Source: Clostridium sp. (lineage in GTDB: Bacteria > Bacillota > Clostridia > Clostridiales > Clostridiaceae). Taken from it: a DNA stretch of 64,000 nucleotides. The stretch spans positions 43,785 to 107,784 of the forward strand of contig NZ_JAPFDR010000008.1 in the NCBI RefSeq assembly GCF_026168755.1. Direction: 5' to 3'. Made by a program: the position numbers and the translations under genes. The notes below the pieces were generated by a model. That model saw only the letters and a program-made list of their open reading frames with translations, was not told the DNA's origin and ran no database searches. This document shows, piece by piece, positions 56,981 through 64,000 of this stretch (position 1 is the first letter of the stretch; each line of letters opens with the position of its first letter).

Positions 56981-59893
56981 ATGGCTAAGAAGGGACATGA
57001 CATTCCAAGAGATAATAATATATTAAGAATACCTCTTGAAGAGGCTATGCCTGATAATTATCTTCCATATGCGGTTGAGGTTGCAAAGGATAGAGCTCTT
57101 CCAGATGTAAGAGATGGTTTAAAACCAGTTCATAGAAGAATACTTTACGGAGCTTATCTTTTAAAGGCTTTTCCTGATAGACCTTATTATAAAAGTGCAA
57201 GAATAGTTGGGGATGTACTTGGTAAATTCCATCCGCATGGTGATTCATCAGTTTATGATGCAATGGTACTTATGGCACAAGATTTCTCAACCAGAGAGCC
57301 TTTATTTGATGGGCATGGAAATTTTGGCTCTATGGATGGTGATGGAGCAGCTGCTATGCGTTATACTGAGGCTAGATTATCAAAAATAGCTATGGAAATG
57401 CTTAGAGATATAGATAAAGATACTGTTGATATGGTTCCAAACTATTCAGATAGTGAAATGGAACCTAAGGTATTGCCATCAAGATATCCAAATCTTTTAG
57501 TGAATGGAACATTTGGTATTGCTGTTGGGCTTGCAACTAATATACCACCACATAATTTAGAGGAAGTTACTGATGGAGTACTTGCTTATATAGATAATCC
57601 AGAAATAACAACTAAAGAACTTATGGAGTATATTAAGGCTCCAGATTTACCTACAGGTGGTGTTCTTATAGGTAAAAATTCTTTATTGTCTGCTTATGAA
57701 ACAGGAGAAGGGAAGGTTACTTTAAGAGCAAAAACTAATATAGAAAAGCTTGAAAATGGAAGATATGGAATAGTAATTACAGAATTCCCTTATAGAAGAA
57801 ATAAATCAAAAATACTTCAAACAATATCAGAAATGACTGGTGATAAGAGACATCAAAAAGCTTTAGAAGCAATTACTGATATTAGAGATGAATCAGATAG
57901 AAGTGGTATTAGAGCTGTTGTTGAACTTAAAAAAGCTGCAGATTATGATAATGCAGATAAGATATTAAAGTATTTATTTAAGAAAACAGATTTACAATGC
58001 AATATAAGTTTTAATATGGTAGCACTTGCAAGTGGTAAGCCACAAACTATGGGATTAAAGACTATAATCATGCATTATGTTAATCATCAAAAGGATATAG
58101 TTACAAAGAGAACTATAAAAGAGCTTGCTATGGCAGAAAAAAGATTCCATATAGTTGAAGGTTTTATTAAAGCAATTGATGTTTTAGATGAAATTATTAA
58201 AACTATTAGGGAGTCAAAATCTAAAAAGGATGCAGGTATAAATTTAATTGAAAAGTTTGGGTTTACAGAAATTCAAGCAGAGGCAATATTGGAACTTATG
58301 CTTTATAGATTAACAGGACTTGAAATAAAGGTATTCCAAAAAGAATATGCAGAACTTGAAAAAACTATAAAGAGATTAAGAAAAATATTAGAAAATGAAA
58401 AAGAACTTTTAAAAGTTATAAAAGCTGAATTAAAAGAAATAACTGATAGGTTTAGAAATCCAAGAAGAACTATGATAGTAGAAGATGACAGTGAGGCTAA
58501 GATTGACTTAGAGGAACTTATAGTAGTTGAAGATGTTATGGTTACTTTATCTAAAGATGGTTTTATAAAGAGAATTCCAGTTAAAACTTATCAAAGATCA
58601 AATGCAAAAGCTGAGGATATAGAATATAGAGAAGGTGACGAGCTTAAATTCTTATTTAAATCTAATACTACAGAAAATATTCTTTTATTTACTGATAAAG
58701 GTAATATGTATCAAGTTAAAGGTATAAATATTCCAGAAGGTAAATGGAAAGAAAAAGGAGAAAGACTAGATTCTATAATTAAGACTTTAAATTTAGATGA
58801 TGAAAATATTGTAGAAGTATTCTCTGTTGGAGTATTAGATGGAAGTAAAAGTATTCAATTTATAACTAATAGGGGTATAATAAAGAAGAGCACTTTAGAT
58901 AAATTCCAAACTAGTTATAGCAAAATTCAAGCATTAAAATTAAAAGAAAATGAATATGTATTAAACATAATTTTAATAGATAGTGAAGAAGAAAAACAAT
59001 TCTTACAAGTAAAAACTAAATTAGGTTTAAAATTTAGTTTAGAACTACCTAAGATAGAAGATACACCAAGAAATATTTTGGGAACTCAGTTATTTAATCT
59101 AATTGAAAGTGATGAAATTACAACTGTAGAATATATAAATGAGTTTGAATTTATTACATTTACTGTTGGAGTAACAGCCAAAGGTAAACTGAAAGGATTT
59201 GCAAGAGCTAAATCTAATGATAGACTAAAAGTTAATACAGACTCTTTGAGTACATTATTATTATTTACAGACAAAGGAAATATGTATAAAGTGCCAGCAT
59301 TTTTAATTTCAAATGTTGTAAAAGAAGAAATTGCATTAGAAAACATAGTTGATGGATATTCTAAAAAAGAAAAGATAATAGATATATATTCAGTTAAGAG
59401 TTTTGATGAAAAGAAGATGGTGTACTTCTTTACTAAAAAGGGTATGATAAAGAAGACCTCTCTTAAAGAGTATGATACAAGTTACTCAGTTTGTCAGGCA
59501 TATAAATTTAAATATGAAAATGATGAAGTAATTTCTGTATGTATAGAAGAAAATAGTGGAGAAGTAATTATTGTAAGTAAGAAAGGGATGGCAATTAGAT
59601 TCCTGAGCGAAAGCGTAAATGCTATGGGAAGAATTGCATCGGGAGTTACTGGAATAAGCCTGAAGGAAGATGATGAAACAATTTCAGGAAGTATAATTTA
59701 TACAGTAAATAATAATGTAGATGAAATAGCTGTAGATGATAATATAAGTAAAGATATTACATTAGTAACAAAGAATAAAGAGAAAAAAGTAATAGAAGTA
59801 AGTAATATTAGAGTTCAAAATAGAGCTGGACGAGGAACTAATATTATGGTTATTAATTTAGATGATGAAATAATAGAAACACAATATAGTTAG
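56981..59893 (+). CDS. parC: DNA topoisomerase IV subunit A
   Basis: A 970-residue breakage-reunion subunit. Catalytic Tyr128 lies in '[13 protein letters not shown]'. The quinolone-determining region '[20 protein letters not shown]' keeps Ser89 and Asp93, the residues most often changed in resistant strains. A coiled coil around residues 430-490 is followed by a six-bladed beta-pinwheel C-terminal domain with GyrA-box-like repeats ('[18 protein letters not shown]', '[14 protein letters not shown]'). Length is on the long side for ParC (commonly 750-900), owing to the extended C-terminal domain. It starts 20 bases after parE. Confidence 0.88.
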   Translation: MAKKGHDIPRDNNILRIPLEEAMPDNYLPYAVEVAKDRALPDVRDGLKPVHRRILYGAYLLKAFPDRPYYKSARIVGDVLGKFHPHGDSSVYDAMVLMAQDFSTREPLFDGHGNFGSMDGDGAAAMRYTEARLSKIAMEMLRDIDKDTVDMVPNYSDSEMEPKVLPSRYPNLLVNGTFGIAVGLATNIPPHNLEEVTDGVLAYIDNPEITTKELMEYIKAPDLPTGGVLIGKNSLLSAYETGEGKVTLRAKTNIEKLENGRYGIVITEFPYRRNKSKILQTISEMTGDKRHQKALEAITDIRDESDRSGIRAVVELKKAADYDNADKILKYLFKKTDLQCNISFNMVALASGKPQTMGLKTIIMHYVNHQKDIVTKRTIKELAMAEKRFHIVEGFIKAIDVLDEIIKTIRESKSKKDAGINLIEKFGFTEIQAEAILELMLYRLTGLEIKVFQKEYAELEKTIKRLRKILENEKELLKVIKAELKEITDRFRNPRRTMIVEDDSEAKIDLEELIVVEDVMVTLSKDGFIKRIPVKTYQRSNAKAEDIEYREGDELKFLFKSNTTENILLFTDKGNMYQVKGINIPEGKWKEKGERLDSIIKTLNLDDENIVEVFSVGVLDGSKSIQFITNRGIIKKSTLDKFQTSYSKIQALKLKENEYVLNIILIDSEEEKQFLQVKTKLGLKFSLELPKIEDTPRNILGTQLFNLIESDEITTVEYINEFEFITFTVGVTAKGKLKGFARAKSNDRLKVNTDSLSTLLLFTDKGNMYKVPAFLISNVVKEEIALENIVDGYSKKEKIIDIYSVKSFDEKKMVYFFTKKGMIKKTSLKEYDTSYSVCQAYKFKYENDEVISVCIEENSGEVIIVSKKGMAIRFLSESVNAMGRIASGVTGISLKEDDETISGSIIYTVNNNVDEIAVDDNISKDITLVTKNKEKKVIEVSNIRVQNRAGRGTNIMVINLDDEIIETQYS

Positions 59894-59900
59894 GATTTTT

Positions 59901-59984
59901 GAGTTAGTAATTAGTAAATTAATAGATTTATTAAGGAGTTTAATTTATAAATTGTAATTATTAACTCTTAACTATAAATTAATT
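59901..59984. repeat. Heptamer-repeat palindrome upstream of the DJ-1 gene
   Basis: GAGTTAGTAATTA (59901-59913) is inverted as TAATTATTAACTC (59955-59967) with one mismatch. Both arms are built of degenerate 7-base units of the form TAA-T-T (GAGTTAG TAATTAG; TAATTTA TAAATTG TAATTAT TAACTCT TAACTAT). It lies between parC and the DJ-1 gene. Confidence 0.55.
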
Positions 59985-60001
59985 TTAAGGAGTGTATAAA
60001 A

Positions 60002-60553
60002 GTGAAGGTTGCAGTTTTATTAGCAGAGGGTTTTGAAACTATTGAAGCATTAACAACAGTTGATATTTTAAGAAGAGCAGGTGTTACTTGCAACACTATT
60101 GGAACAAAGAGTTTAGAAGTAACTACATCTCATTCAATAACAATAAAAGCTGATAAAGTTTTAAATGAAGAAATTTATGATTATGATGTTGTTGTATTAC
60201 CAGGTGGAATGCCAGGTGCAGTAAACTTAAGGGATGATGAAAAAGTTAATGAGCTTGTAAAGAGATTTTATGATGAAGGTAAGATTGTAGCTGCTATATG
60301 TGCAGGTCCAATAACTTTTGGTAAACTTGGAATAGTAAATGGCAAAAATGTAACTTGCTATCCAGGGTTTGAGGATCAATTAGTAGAATGCAATTATAAA
60401 GAGGAACTTGTAGTTGTTGATGGAAATATTATTACAGGAAGAGGGCCTGCAGCTGCAATACCATTTGCATTTGAAATTTTAAAGCATGTAGCACCTAATA
60501 AGGTAGAACAAATTAAAAAGGCAATGCTTTTTAATAATTTAGAAGATTATTAA
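60002..60553 (+). CDS. DJ-1/PfpI-family protein (glyoxalase III/deglycase-like)
   Basis: A 183-residue single-domain protein. The nucleophile elbow 'AAICAGPITFGKLG' has the conserved Cys, the acidic residue lies in 'LAEGFETIEA', and 'GRGPAAAIPFAFEIL' is the C-terminal signature. This length and motif fit the DJ-1/ThiJ subgroup, linked to methylglyoxal detoxification or stress protection; the exact reaction is debated. Start is GTG 60002 with AAGGAG eight bases upstream. It is bracketed on both sides by heptamer-repeat palindromes (59901-59984 and 60552-60690), an unusual setting. Confidence 0.88.
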   Translation: MKVAVLLAEGFETIEALTTVDILRRAGVTCNTIGTKSLEVTTSHSITIKADKVLNEEIYDYDVVVLPGGMPGAVNLRDDEKVNELVKRFYDEGKIVAAICAGPITFGKLGIVNGKNVTCYPGFEDQLVECNYKEELVVVDGNIITGRGPAAAIPFAFEILKHVAPNKVEQIKKAMLFNNLEDY

Positions 60554-60690
60554 GTGACAAGTTTCAAGTGATAAGTGACAAGTTAAGTAGGAAACTTCCT
60601 TTGGGAGTTTCTTTAATATAATTTTTATTAAAGTCAGCGATAGCTGACTTTATTCATTAACTTAAAACTTATCATTTATCACTTGTCACT
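60552..60690. repeat. Compound palindrome: inverted heptamer repeats around two hairpins
   Basis: The left arm is five tandem 7-mers (AAGTGAC AAGTTTC AAGTGAT AAGTGAC AAGTTAA, 60552-60586). The right arm 60661-60690 is their inverted counterpart (reverse complement AGTGAC AAGTGAT AAATGAT AAGTTTT). Between them lie a 9-bp hairpin at 60591-60611 followed by T-rich sequence (terminator), and a perfect 10-bp hairpin TAAAGTCAGC/GCTGACTTTA at 60629-60652. Confidence 0.7.
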
Positions 60691-60709
60691 AAACAGGCGA
60701 GGTGATTTT

Positions 60710-62476
60710 TTGGAAAAATGGATGGTTAGGAATGTTAAGTTTAATACTGCAAAATTAGCGCAGGATTTATGTGTTAGCGAAGTAGTAGCAAAGCTATTAG
60801 TTAATAGAGGTATATATAATTTAGATATTGCAAAAGAATTTTTAGATGGTAATATAAGTGATTTTAATAATCCTAAAGAAATGTTAGGAATGACCGGTGC
60901 TGTTGAATTAATGAAAAGCAGTATAATTGCTGGGGAAAAGATACTTATAGTAGGAGATTACGATGTAGATGGGGTTATTAGCACATATGTACTGTATACT
61001 GCTATAAAAAAATGTGGTGGAAATGTTAGTTTCCATATTCCTGATAGAATCAAAGAAGGTTATGGAATAAATGAAAGTATAATTAGAAAAGCTAGTGAGG
61101 ATAATGTTGATATTATAATTACTTGTGATAATGGTATAGCTGCAATAGATCAAGTTAAACTTGCTAAGGAGTTAGGATTAAAGGTAATAATTACAGATCA
61201 TCACGATGTTCCTTTTATTGATAAAAATGGTGAGAGAAAATATATTGTTCCTAATGCCGATTTTGTTTTAAATCCTAAGCAGGAGGAATGTGAATATAAG
61301 TTTGATAAAATTTGTGGAGCTACTGTAGCGTATAAGTTTGTTGAATGTCTTTATGAAGAGTTCAATGTAAGTAAAGAAGAACTTTATGATTTACTTCAAT
61401 ATGTTGCAATAGCTACTGTTTGTGATGTTGTTGACTTGTCTTCTGAAAACAGAATAATAGTTAAAGAAGGCTTAAAAAGAATTAATTCAACTAATAATAT
61501 TGGATTAAAGGCTTTATTTAAGGAAACAGGATTAGAAGAAAGGGCTATAACAGTTTATACACTAGGATTTGTTATAGGTCCAAGTATTAATGCCTCAGGT
61601 AGGCTTGAACAAGCAGAATGGGCATTGAAAATGCTTCTAAGTGATAATGAAATAGAAGCTAAAGAGTTAGCAGAAAAGTTAAATGATTTAAATAAAGAAA
61701 GGCAAGATCTAACAAAAGAAGGTTTAGAACAAGCTATTGAAATAATAGAAAAAAATAATATGACTAAGGATAAAGTATTAGTTGTATATTTAGAAGATGT
61801 TCATGAAAGTATTGCTGGAATAATAGCAGGTAGGGTAAGAGAAAAATATAATCTTCCTACAATTATTTTAACAAAGGCTCATGATGGAGCTAAGGGTTCA
61901 GGAAGATCTATTGAAGAGTATAATATGTTTGAAGAACTATTAAAGTGCAAGGATTTATTAGGTAAGTTTGGAGGACATCCAATGGCAGCTGGTATGTCTA
62001 TACCAAATGAGAATATAGATGAATTTAGAAGTAGATTAAATAATGTTACAACATTAACTGATGAGGATATAATTCCAAAGGTTTCAATTGATATGGGCTT
62101 ATTATTAAGTGAAATAAATTATGAGTTAATAGATCAAATATCATTATTAGAGCCTTATGGAAAAGCAAATCCTAAGCCTACTTTTGGAATGAAAAAGTTA
62201 AAAGTTGTAGAGGCCAAAATACTAGGTAAAAATAGAAATGTGCTAAAGCTTAAGTTAAGCGATGGCAGATTATATATAGAAGGAATATATTTTGGTGATA
62301 TAGATAGTTTTGAAAATTCAATAAAAGATGAGCTAGGTGAAATTGAATATAATAAAGTATTTAATGGGCTATCTAATAATCTTTATTTGGATATAATTTG
62401 TATGCCTGAAATTAATGAATTTAATGGAAATAAAAAGGTTCAATTAGTTATAAGTAATTATAGAGTTTCAAAGTAA
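60710..62476 (+). CDS. recJ: Single-stranded-DNA-specific exonuclease RecJ
   Basis: A 588-residue DHH-family nuclease. The catalytic motifs are 'ILIVGDYDVDGVISTYVL' (motif I), 'ITCDNGIAA' (II), 'VIITDHHDVP' (DHH, III) and 'AIATVCDVVDL' (IV). The DHHA1 part 'GAKGSGRSIEEYNMFEELLKCKDLLGKFGGHPMAAGMSI' follows, then an OB-like C-terminal domain. It degrades ssDNA 5'-3' in repair and recombination. I place the start at TTG 60710, just after GAGGTGA. An upstream in-frame TTG (60683) lies inside the palindromic repeat, and the first ATG (60722) is too far from the ribosome site. Confidence 0.9.
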   Translation: MEKWMVRNVKFNTAKLAQDLCVSEVVAKLLVNRGIYNLDIAKEFLDGNISDFNNPKEMLGMTGAVELMKSSIIAGEKILIVGDYDVDGVISTYVLYTAIKKCGGNVSFHIPDRIKEGYGINESIIRKASEDNVDIIITCDNGIAAIDQVKLAKELGLKVIITDHHDVPFIDKNGERKYIVPNADFVLNPKQEECEYKFDKICGATVAYKFVECLYEEFNVSKEELYDLLQYVAIATVCDVVDLSSENRIIVKEGLKRINSTNNIGLKALFKETGLEERAITVYTLGFVIGPSINASGRLEQAEWALKMLLSDNEIEAKELAEKLNDLNKERQDLTKEGLEQAIEIIEKNNMTKDKVLVVYLEDVHESIAGIIAGRVREKYNLPTIILTKAHDGAKGSGRSIEEYNMFEELLKCKDLLGKFGGHPMAAGMSIPNENIDEFRSRLNNVTTLTDEDIIPKVSIDMGLLLSEINYELIDQISLLEPYGKANPKPTFGMKKLKVVEAKILGKNRNVLKLKLSDGRLYIEGIYFGDIDSFENSIKDELGEIEYNKVFNGLSNNLYLDIICMPEINEFNGNKKVQLVISNYRVSK

Positions 62477-62492
62477 TTTATTTTATTTAATT

Positions 62493-62538
62493 AAAAAGAG
62501 GTAGAAATTTATTTTAAATAAAGTTCTATCTCTTTTTT
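62493..62538 (+). terminator. Terminator after recJ
   Basis: AAAAAGAGGTAGAA (62493-62506) pairs with TTCTATCTCTTTTT (62524-62537), one wobble pair. Confidence 0.85.
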
Positions 62539-62600
62539 GTTAATTAAGTTATGATAGTTAACCTCTTAGGACAAATAATTTACCACTTACTTAAAGTTCG

Positions 62601-62629
62601 TTTACATTAAAAAATGGTTAGAATATAAT
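62601..62629 (+). promoter_or_regulatory. Promoter of the LytTR/LiaF-like operon
   Basis: TTTACA (62601-62606), a 17-base spacer and TATAAT (62624-62629), 25 bases before the chosen start codon. Confidence 0.75.
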
Positions 62630-62653
62630 TTGAGTATGGAGGGCAGAGTGAAG

Positions 62654-63109
62654 ATGAGAATACGGATAGAGTTAGATAGTCAAATTAAAGAAAGTGAAGT
62701 TATTATTAAATGTAGTGAATTAAGCGAAGAAGTAACAAGAATTCAAAAGGTTATTTCGGAACTAATTGCTGAAAAAAGGGAAATGATATTTTATAAAGAG
62801 AATACTGAATATTATATATGTATAGATGATGTATTGTTTTTTGAAACTGAAGAAAGTTCAATTTATGCACATACATTAAGCGAATTATATCAAGTTAAGT
62901 ATAAGCTTTATGAATTAGAGGAGATTTTACCAAAGAATTTTGTTAGAGTATCTAAATCTACAATTTTAAATATTAATCATATTTATTCAATAACTCGTAA
63001 TATAACATCTTCCAGCTTAGTAGAGTTTAAAAACACACATAAGAAGGTATATGTATCTAGGTATTATTATAAGGTGTTAAAATTAAAATTATCAGAAAAG
63101 AGGAGATAA
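62654..63109 (+). CDS. LytTR-domain DNA-binding protein
   Basis: A 151-residue protein. An N-terminal ~50 residues are followed by a LytTR DNA-binding domain ('ICIDDVLFFETEESSIYAHTLSELYQVKYKLYELEEILPKNFVRVSKSTILNINHI'). There is no receiver domain, so it is a stand-alone LytTR regulator and not a two-component response regulator. I place the start at ATG 62654, ten bases after GGAGGG; GTG 62648 is a rival, and TTG 62630 overlaps the -10 box. Its stop is one base from the membrane-protein gene. LytTR with DUF2154/LiaF-like partner is a common Firmicute pair, probably sensing envelope state. Confidence 0.88.
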   Translation: MRIRIELDSQIKESEVIIKCSELSEEVTRIQKVISELIAEKREMIFYKENTEYYICIDDVLFFETEESSIYAHTLSELYQVKYKLYELEEILPKNFVRVSKSTILNINHIYSITRNITSSSLVEFKNTHKKVYVSRYYYKVLKLKLSEKRR

Positions 63110-63110
63110 G

Positions 63111-63809
63111 ATGAGAGAAAGAAATATATTTTGGGGTATATTATTTGTTTTAGGGGCAATTGGTTTAGTAATAGGTAAGATGGGTTTTTTATCTGATATT
63201 AATCCATTTAGTTTAGGATTCTCAGTAATTTTAGGTGCTATTATTATAGATAGCTTATTTAGATTAAATTATGCAGGAATATTATTTCCAATAGCTTTTC
63301 TTTGCATAATATATGATAAACAGCTTGGAATAACAACACTTACACCATGGACTGTTTTAATTTCAGCTCTTTTTGGGAGTATTGGGTTATCAATGATCTT
63401 TCCTAAAAAAAATAAGTTTTTTGAAAAGAAATCATATTGGAGTTTAGAGGAAGGTGAAAATATAAGAGTAGAAGATGAAGGCAATATAAAAATTTCTTCG
63501 GCTTTTTCTGGTGGAACAAAGTATATAAATACTGATAAATTTGTAAGTGCTGATATTAGCTGTAAGTATTCAGGGCTTGAAATATATTTTGATAATGCAG
63601 TAATGGCGGAAGATAAAGCAGTTCTTAGATTGGATGTATCCTTTTCTGGATTAGAGTTATATATTCCAAGAAGCTGGAATGTTGAAAATAGAACAAATGC
63701 ATTTTTAGGTGGAGTTGAAAATAAAAAATATGGAGATAAAGTATATACTAATACTTTAATATTGACTGGAGATATTAAGCTTTCAGGAGTAGAGATACAT
63801 TATATATAG
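63111..63809 (+). CDS. LiaF-like membrane protein (envelope stress)
   Basis: A 232-residue protein. It has four N-terminal helices in ~90 residues ('NIFWGILFVLGAIGLVIGK', 'FSLGFSVILGAIIIDSLF', 'AGILFPIAFLCIIYD', 'WTVLISALFGSIGLSMIF'), then a soluble beta-helix-like domain ('IKISSAFSGGTKYINTDKFVSADISCKYSGLEIYFDNA') typical of LiaF/DUF2154 C-terminal regions. LiaF restrains LiaS signalling in Bacillus. Here the partner is a LytTR regulator in the same operon, so it may act as its membrane-bound anti-regulator (inference). Confidence 0.85.
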   Translation: MRERNIFWGILFVLGAIGLVIGKMGFLSDINPFSLGFSVILGAIIIDSLFRLNYAGILFPIAFLCIIYDKQLGITTLTPWTVLISALFGSIGLSMIFPKKNKFFEKKSYWSLEEGENIRVEDEGNIKISSAFSGGTKYINTDKFVSADISCKYSGLEIYFDNAVMAEDKAVLRLDVSFSGLELYIPRSWNVENRTNAFLGGVENKKYGDKVYTNTLILTGDIKLSGVEIHYI

Positions 63810-63865
63810 TTTATAAAATAAATAATAGGGTGCCTTTTAGGGCATCCTATTATTTATTTTATAAA
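63810..63865. terminator. Long terminator hairpin after the LiaF-like gene
   Basis: A stem of about 24 bp starting at the base after the stop codon: TTTATAAAATAAATAATAGG (63810-63829) pairs with CCTATTATTTATTTTATAAA (63846-63865), closed by TGCC/GGCA. Symmetric A- and T-rich flanks make it bidirectional. Confidence 0.85.
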
Positions 63866-63872
63866 TGAATAC

Positions 63873-64000
63873 TACCTGCTTTGCAGGTATGTTCAGAGTA
63901 GCTTAAGCGGTGAGTATATAAAAAAACTCCTTTTGTCAATAATTAAAAAAGGTTCGCAGCCCAATTTAATAGACAAAAGGAGGATCCATATAATGGATAA
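63873..64000 (+). mobile_element. Probable left end of an IS200-type insertion sequence
   Basis: A perfect hairpin TACCTGC-TTT-GCAGGTA at 63873-63889 is followed by CTCCTTTTGTC (63927-63937), which is the exact complement of GACAAAAGGAG (63972-63982), the ribosome site of the gene starting at 63993. A subterminal hairpin followed by a ribosome-site-sequestering stem before a gene that begins Met-Asp is the known layout of IS200/IS605 elements. The transposase itself lies outside the window, so this is an inference. Confidence 0.55.
63993..64000 (+). CDS. Start of a gene truncated by the window end (transposase candidate)
   Basis: ATG GAT AA at the last eight bases, preceded by AAGGAGG eleven bases upstream. 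It encodes Met-Asp-(Asn/Lys). IS200 TnpA proteins typically begin Met-Asp followed by Asn, Lys or similar, which fits the flanking hairpins, but two residues cannot prove it. Confidence 0.4.

Overview
The window is very AT-rich, compactly coded, and uses AGA and A/T-ending codons almost throughout. Gene content (ParE/ParC, LytTR and LiaF-like proteins, a pyrophosphate-type phosphofructokinase, NADP-type glutamate dehydrogenase, PepF, mannose-family PTS parts, an LPXTG-anchored mucin glycosidase) points to a host-associated Clostridium sensu stricto. This is inferred from gene content and base composition only. I saw no rRNA, tRNA or CRISPR array.

Region 1 (1-12.6 kb) is an O-glycan / N-acetylgalactosamine utilisation locus. 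A 5'-truncated AraC-family regulator faces a minus-strand operon of agaS, a mannose-family PTS EIIA and a YajC-like protein. Divergent from agaS run a NagA/AgaA-type deacetylase, a small membrane protein and a GatY/KbaY-type aldolase. These are followed by a very large secreted GH101 endo-alpha-N-acetylgalactosaminidase with CBM32-like domains, FIVAR repeats and an LPQTG anchor. The GH101 frame is broken by one TGA at 8236-8238, immediately before the aspartate of the conserved 'WK-x-DGF' catalytic motif; the frame is otherwise open for 1,439 more codons. The nagA and GH101 promoters share an 11-base motif at identical distance from a TATAAT box, and the GH101 promoter carries a perfect CcpA cre site.

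Region 2 (13-27 kb) holds a SUV3-like RNA helicase and then a Ter stress-response cluster: CitE-like lyase, PRTase-TRSP, StiP/PELOTA protein, HAD phosphatase, YceG, TelA, three TerD paralogues and a calcium P-type ATPase. The TerD genes have their own consensus promoter. No terC is present in the window.

Region 3 (27-38 kb) is mixed: ABC-F ATPase, a DUF4397 protein with an Asn-rich partner, a class-V aminotransferase, PPi-type phosphofructokinase, MntP, a DAACS symporter, Aat and small membrane or secreted proteins. Region 4 (37.6-46 kb) has asnB, then a MacB/Bce-like ABC exporter with a cognate-looking two-component system; a HEPN-MNT toxin-antitoxin pair sits between them. Region 5 (46-64 kb) is mostly housekeeping: PepF, rhomboid protease, PAP2 phosphatase plus UgtP-like glycolipid synthase, GdhA, ParE/ParC, DJ-1/PfpI, RecJ and LytTR/LiaF-like genes. 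The window ends in what looks like the left end of an IS200-type insertion sequence.

The best candidates for something undescribed are non-coding. A roughly 300-390 bp element occurs twice (31713-32098 and 46065-46363), each time filling the gap between convergent genes. Its conserved core blocks are separated by stems whose sequence differs between copies while pairing is kept, which suggests a structured RNA or a hairpin-rich mobile element. Heptamer-repeat palindromes bracket the DJ-1 gene. Paired 11-bp direct repeats precede the glycolipid genes.
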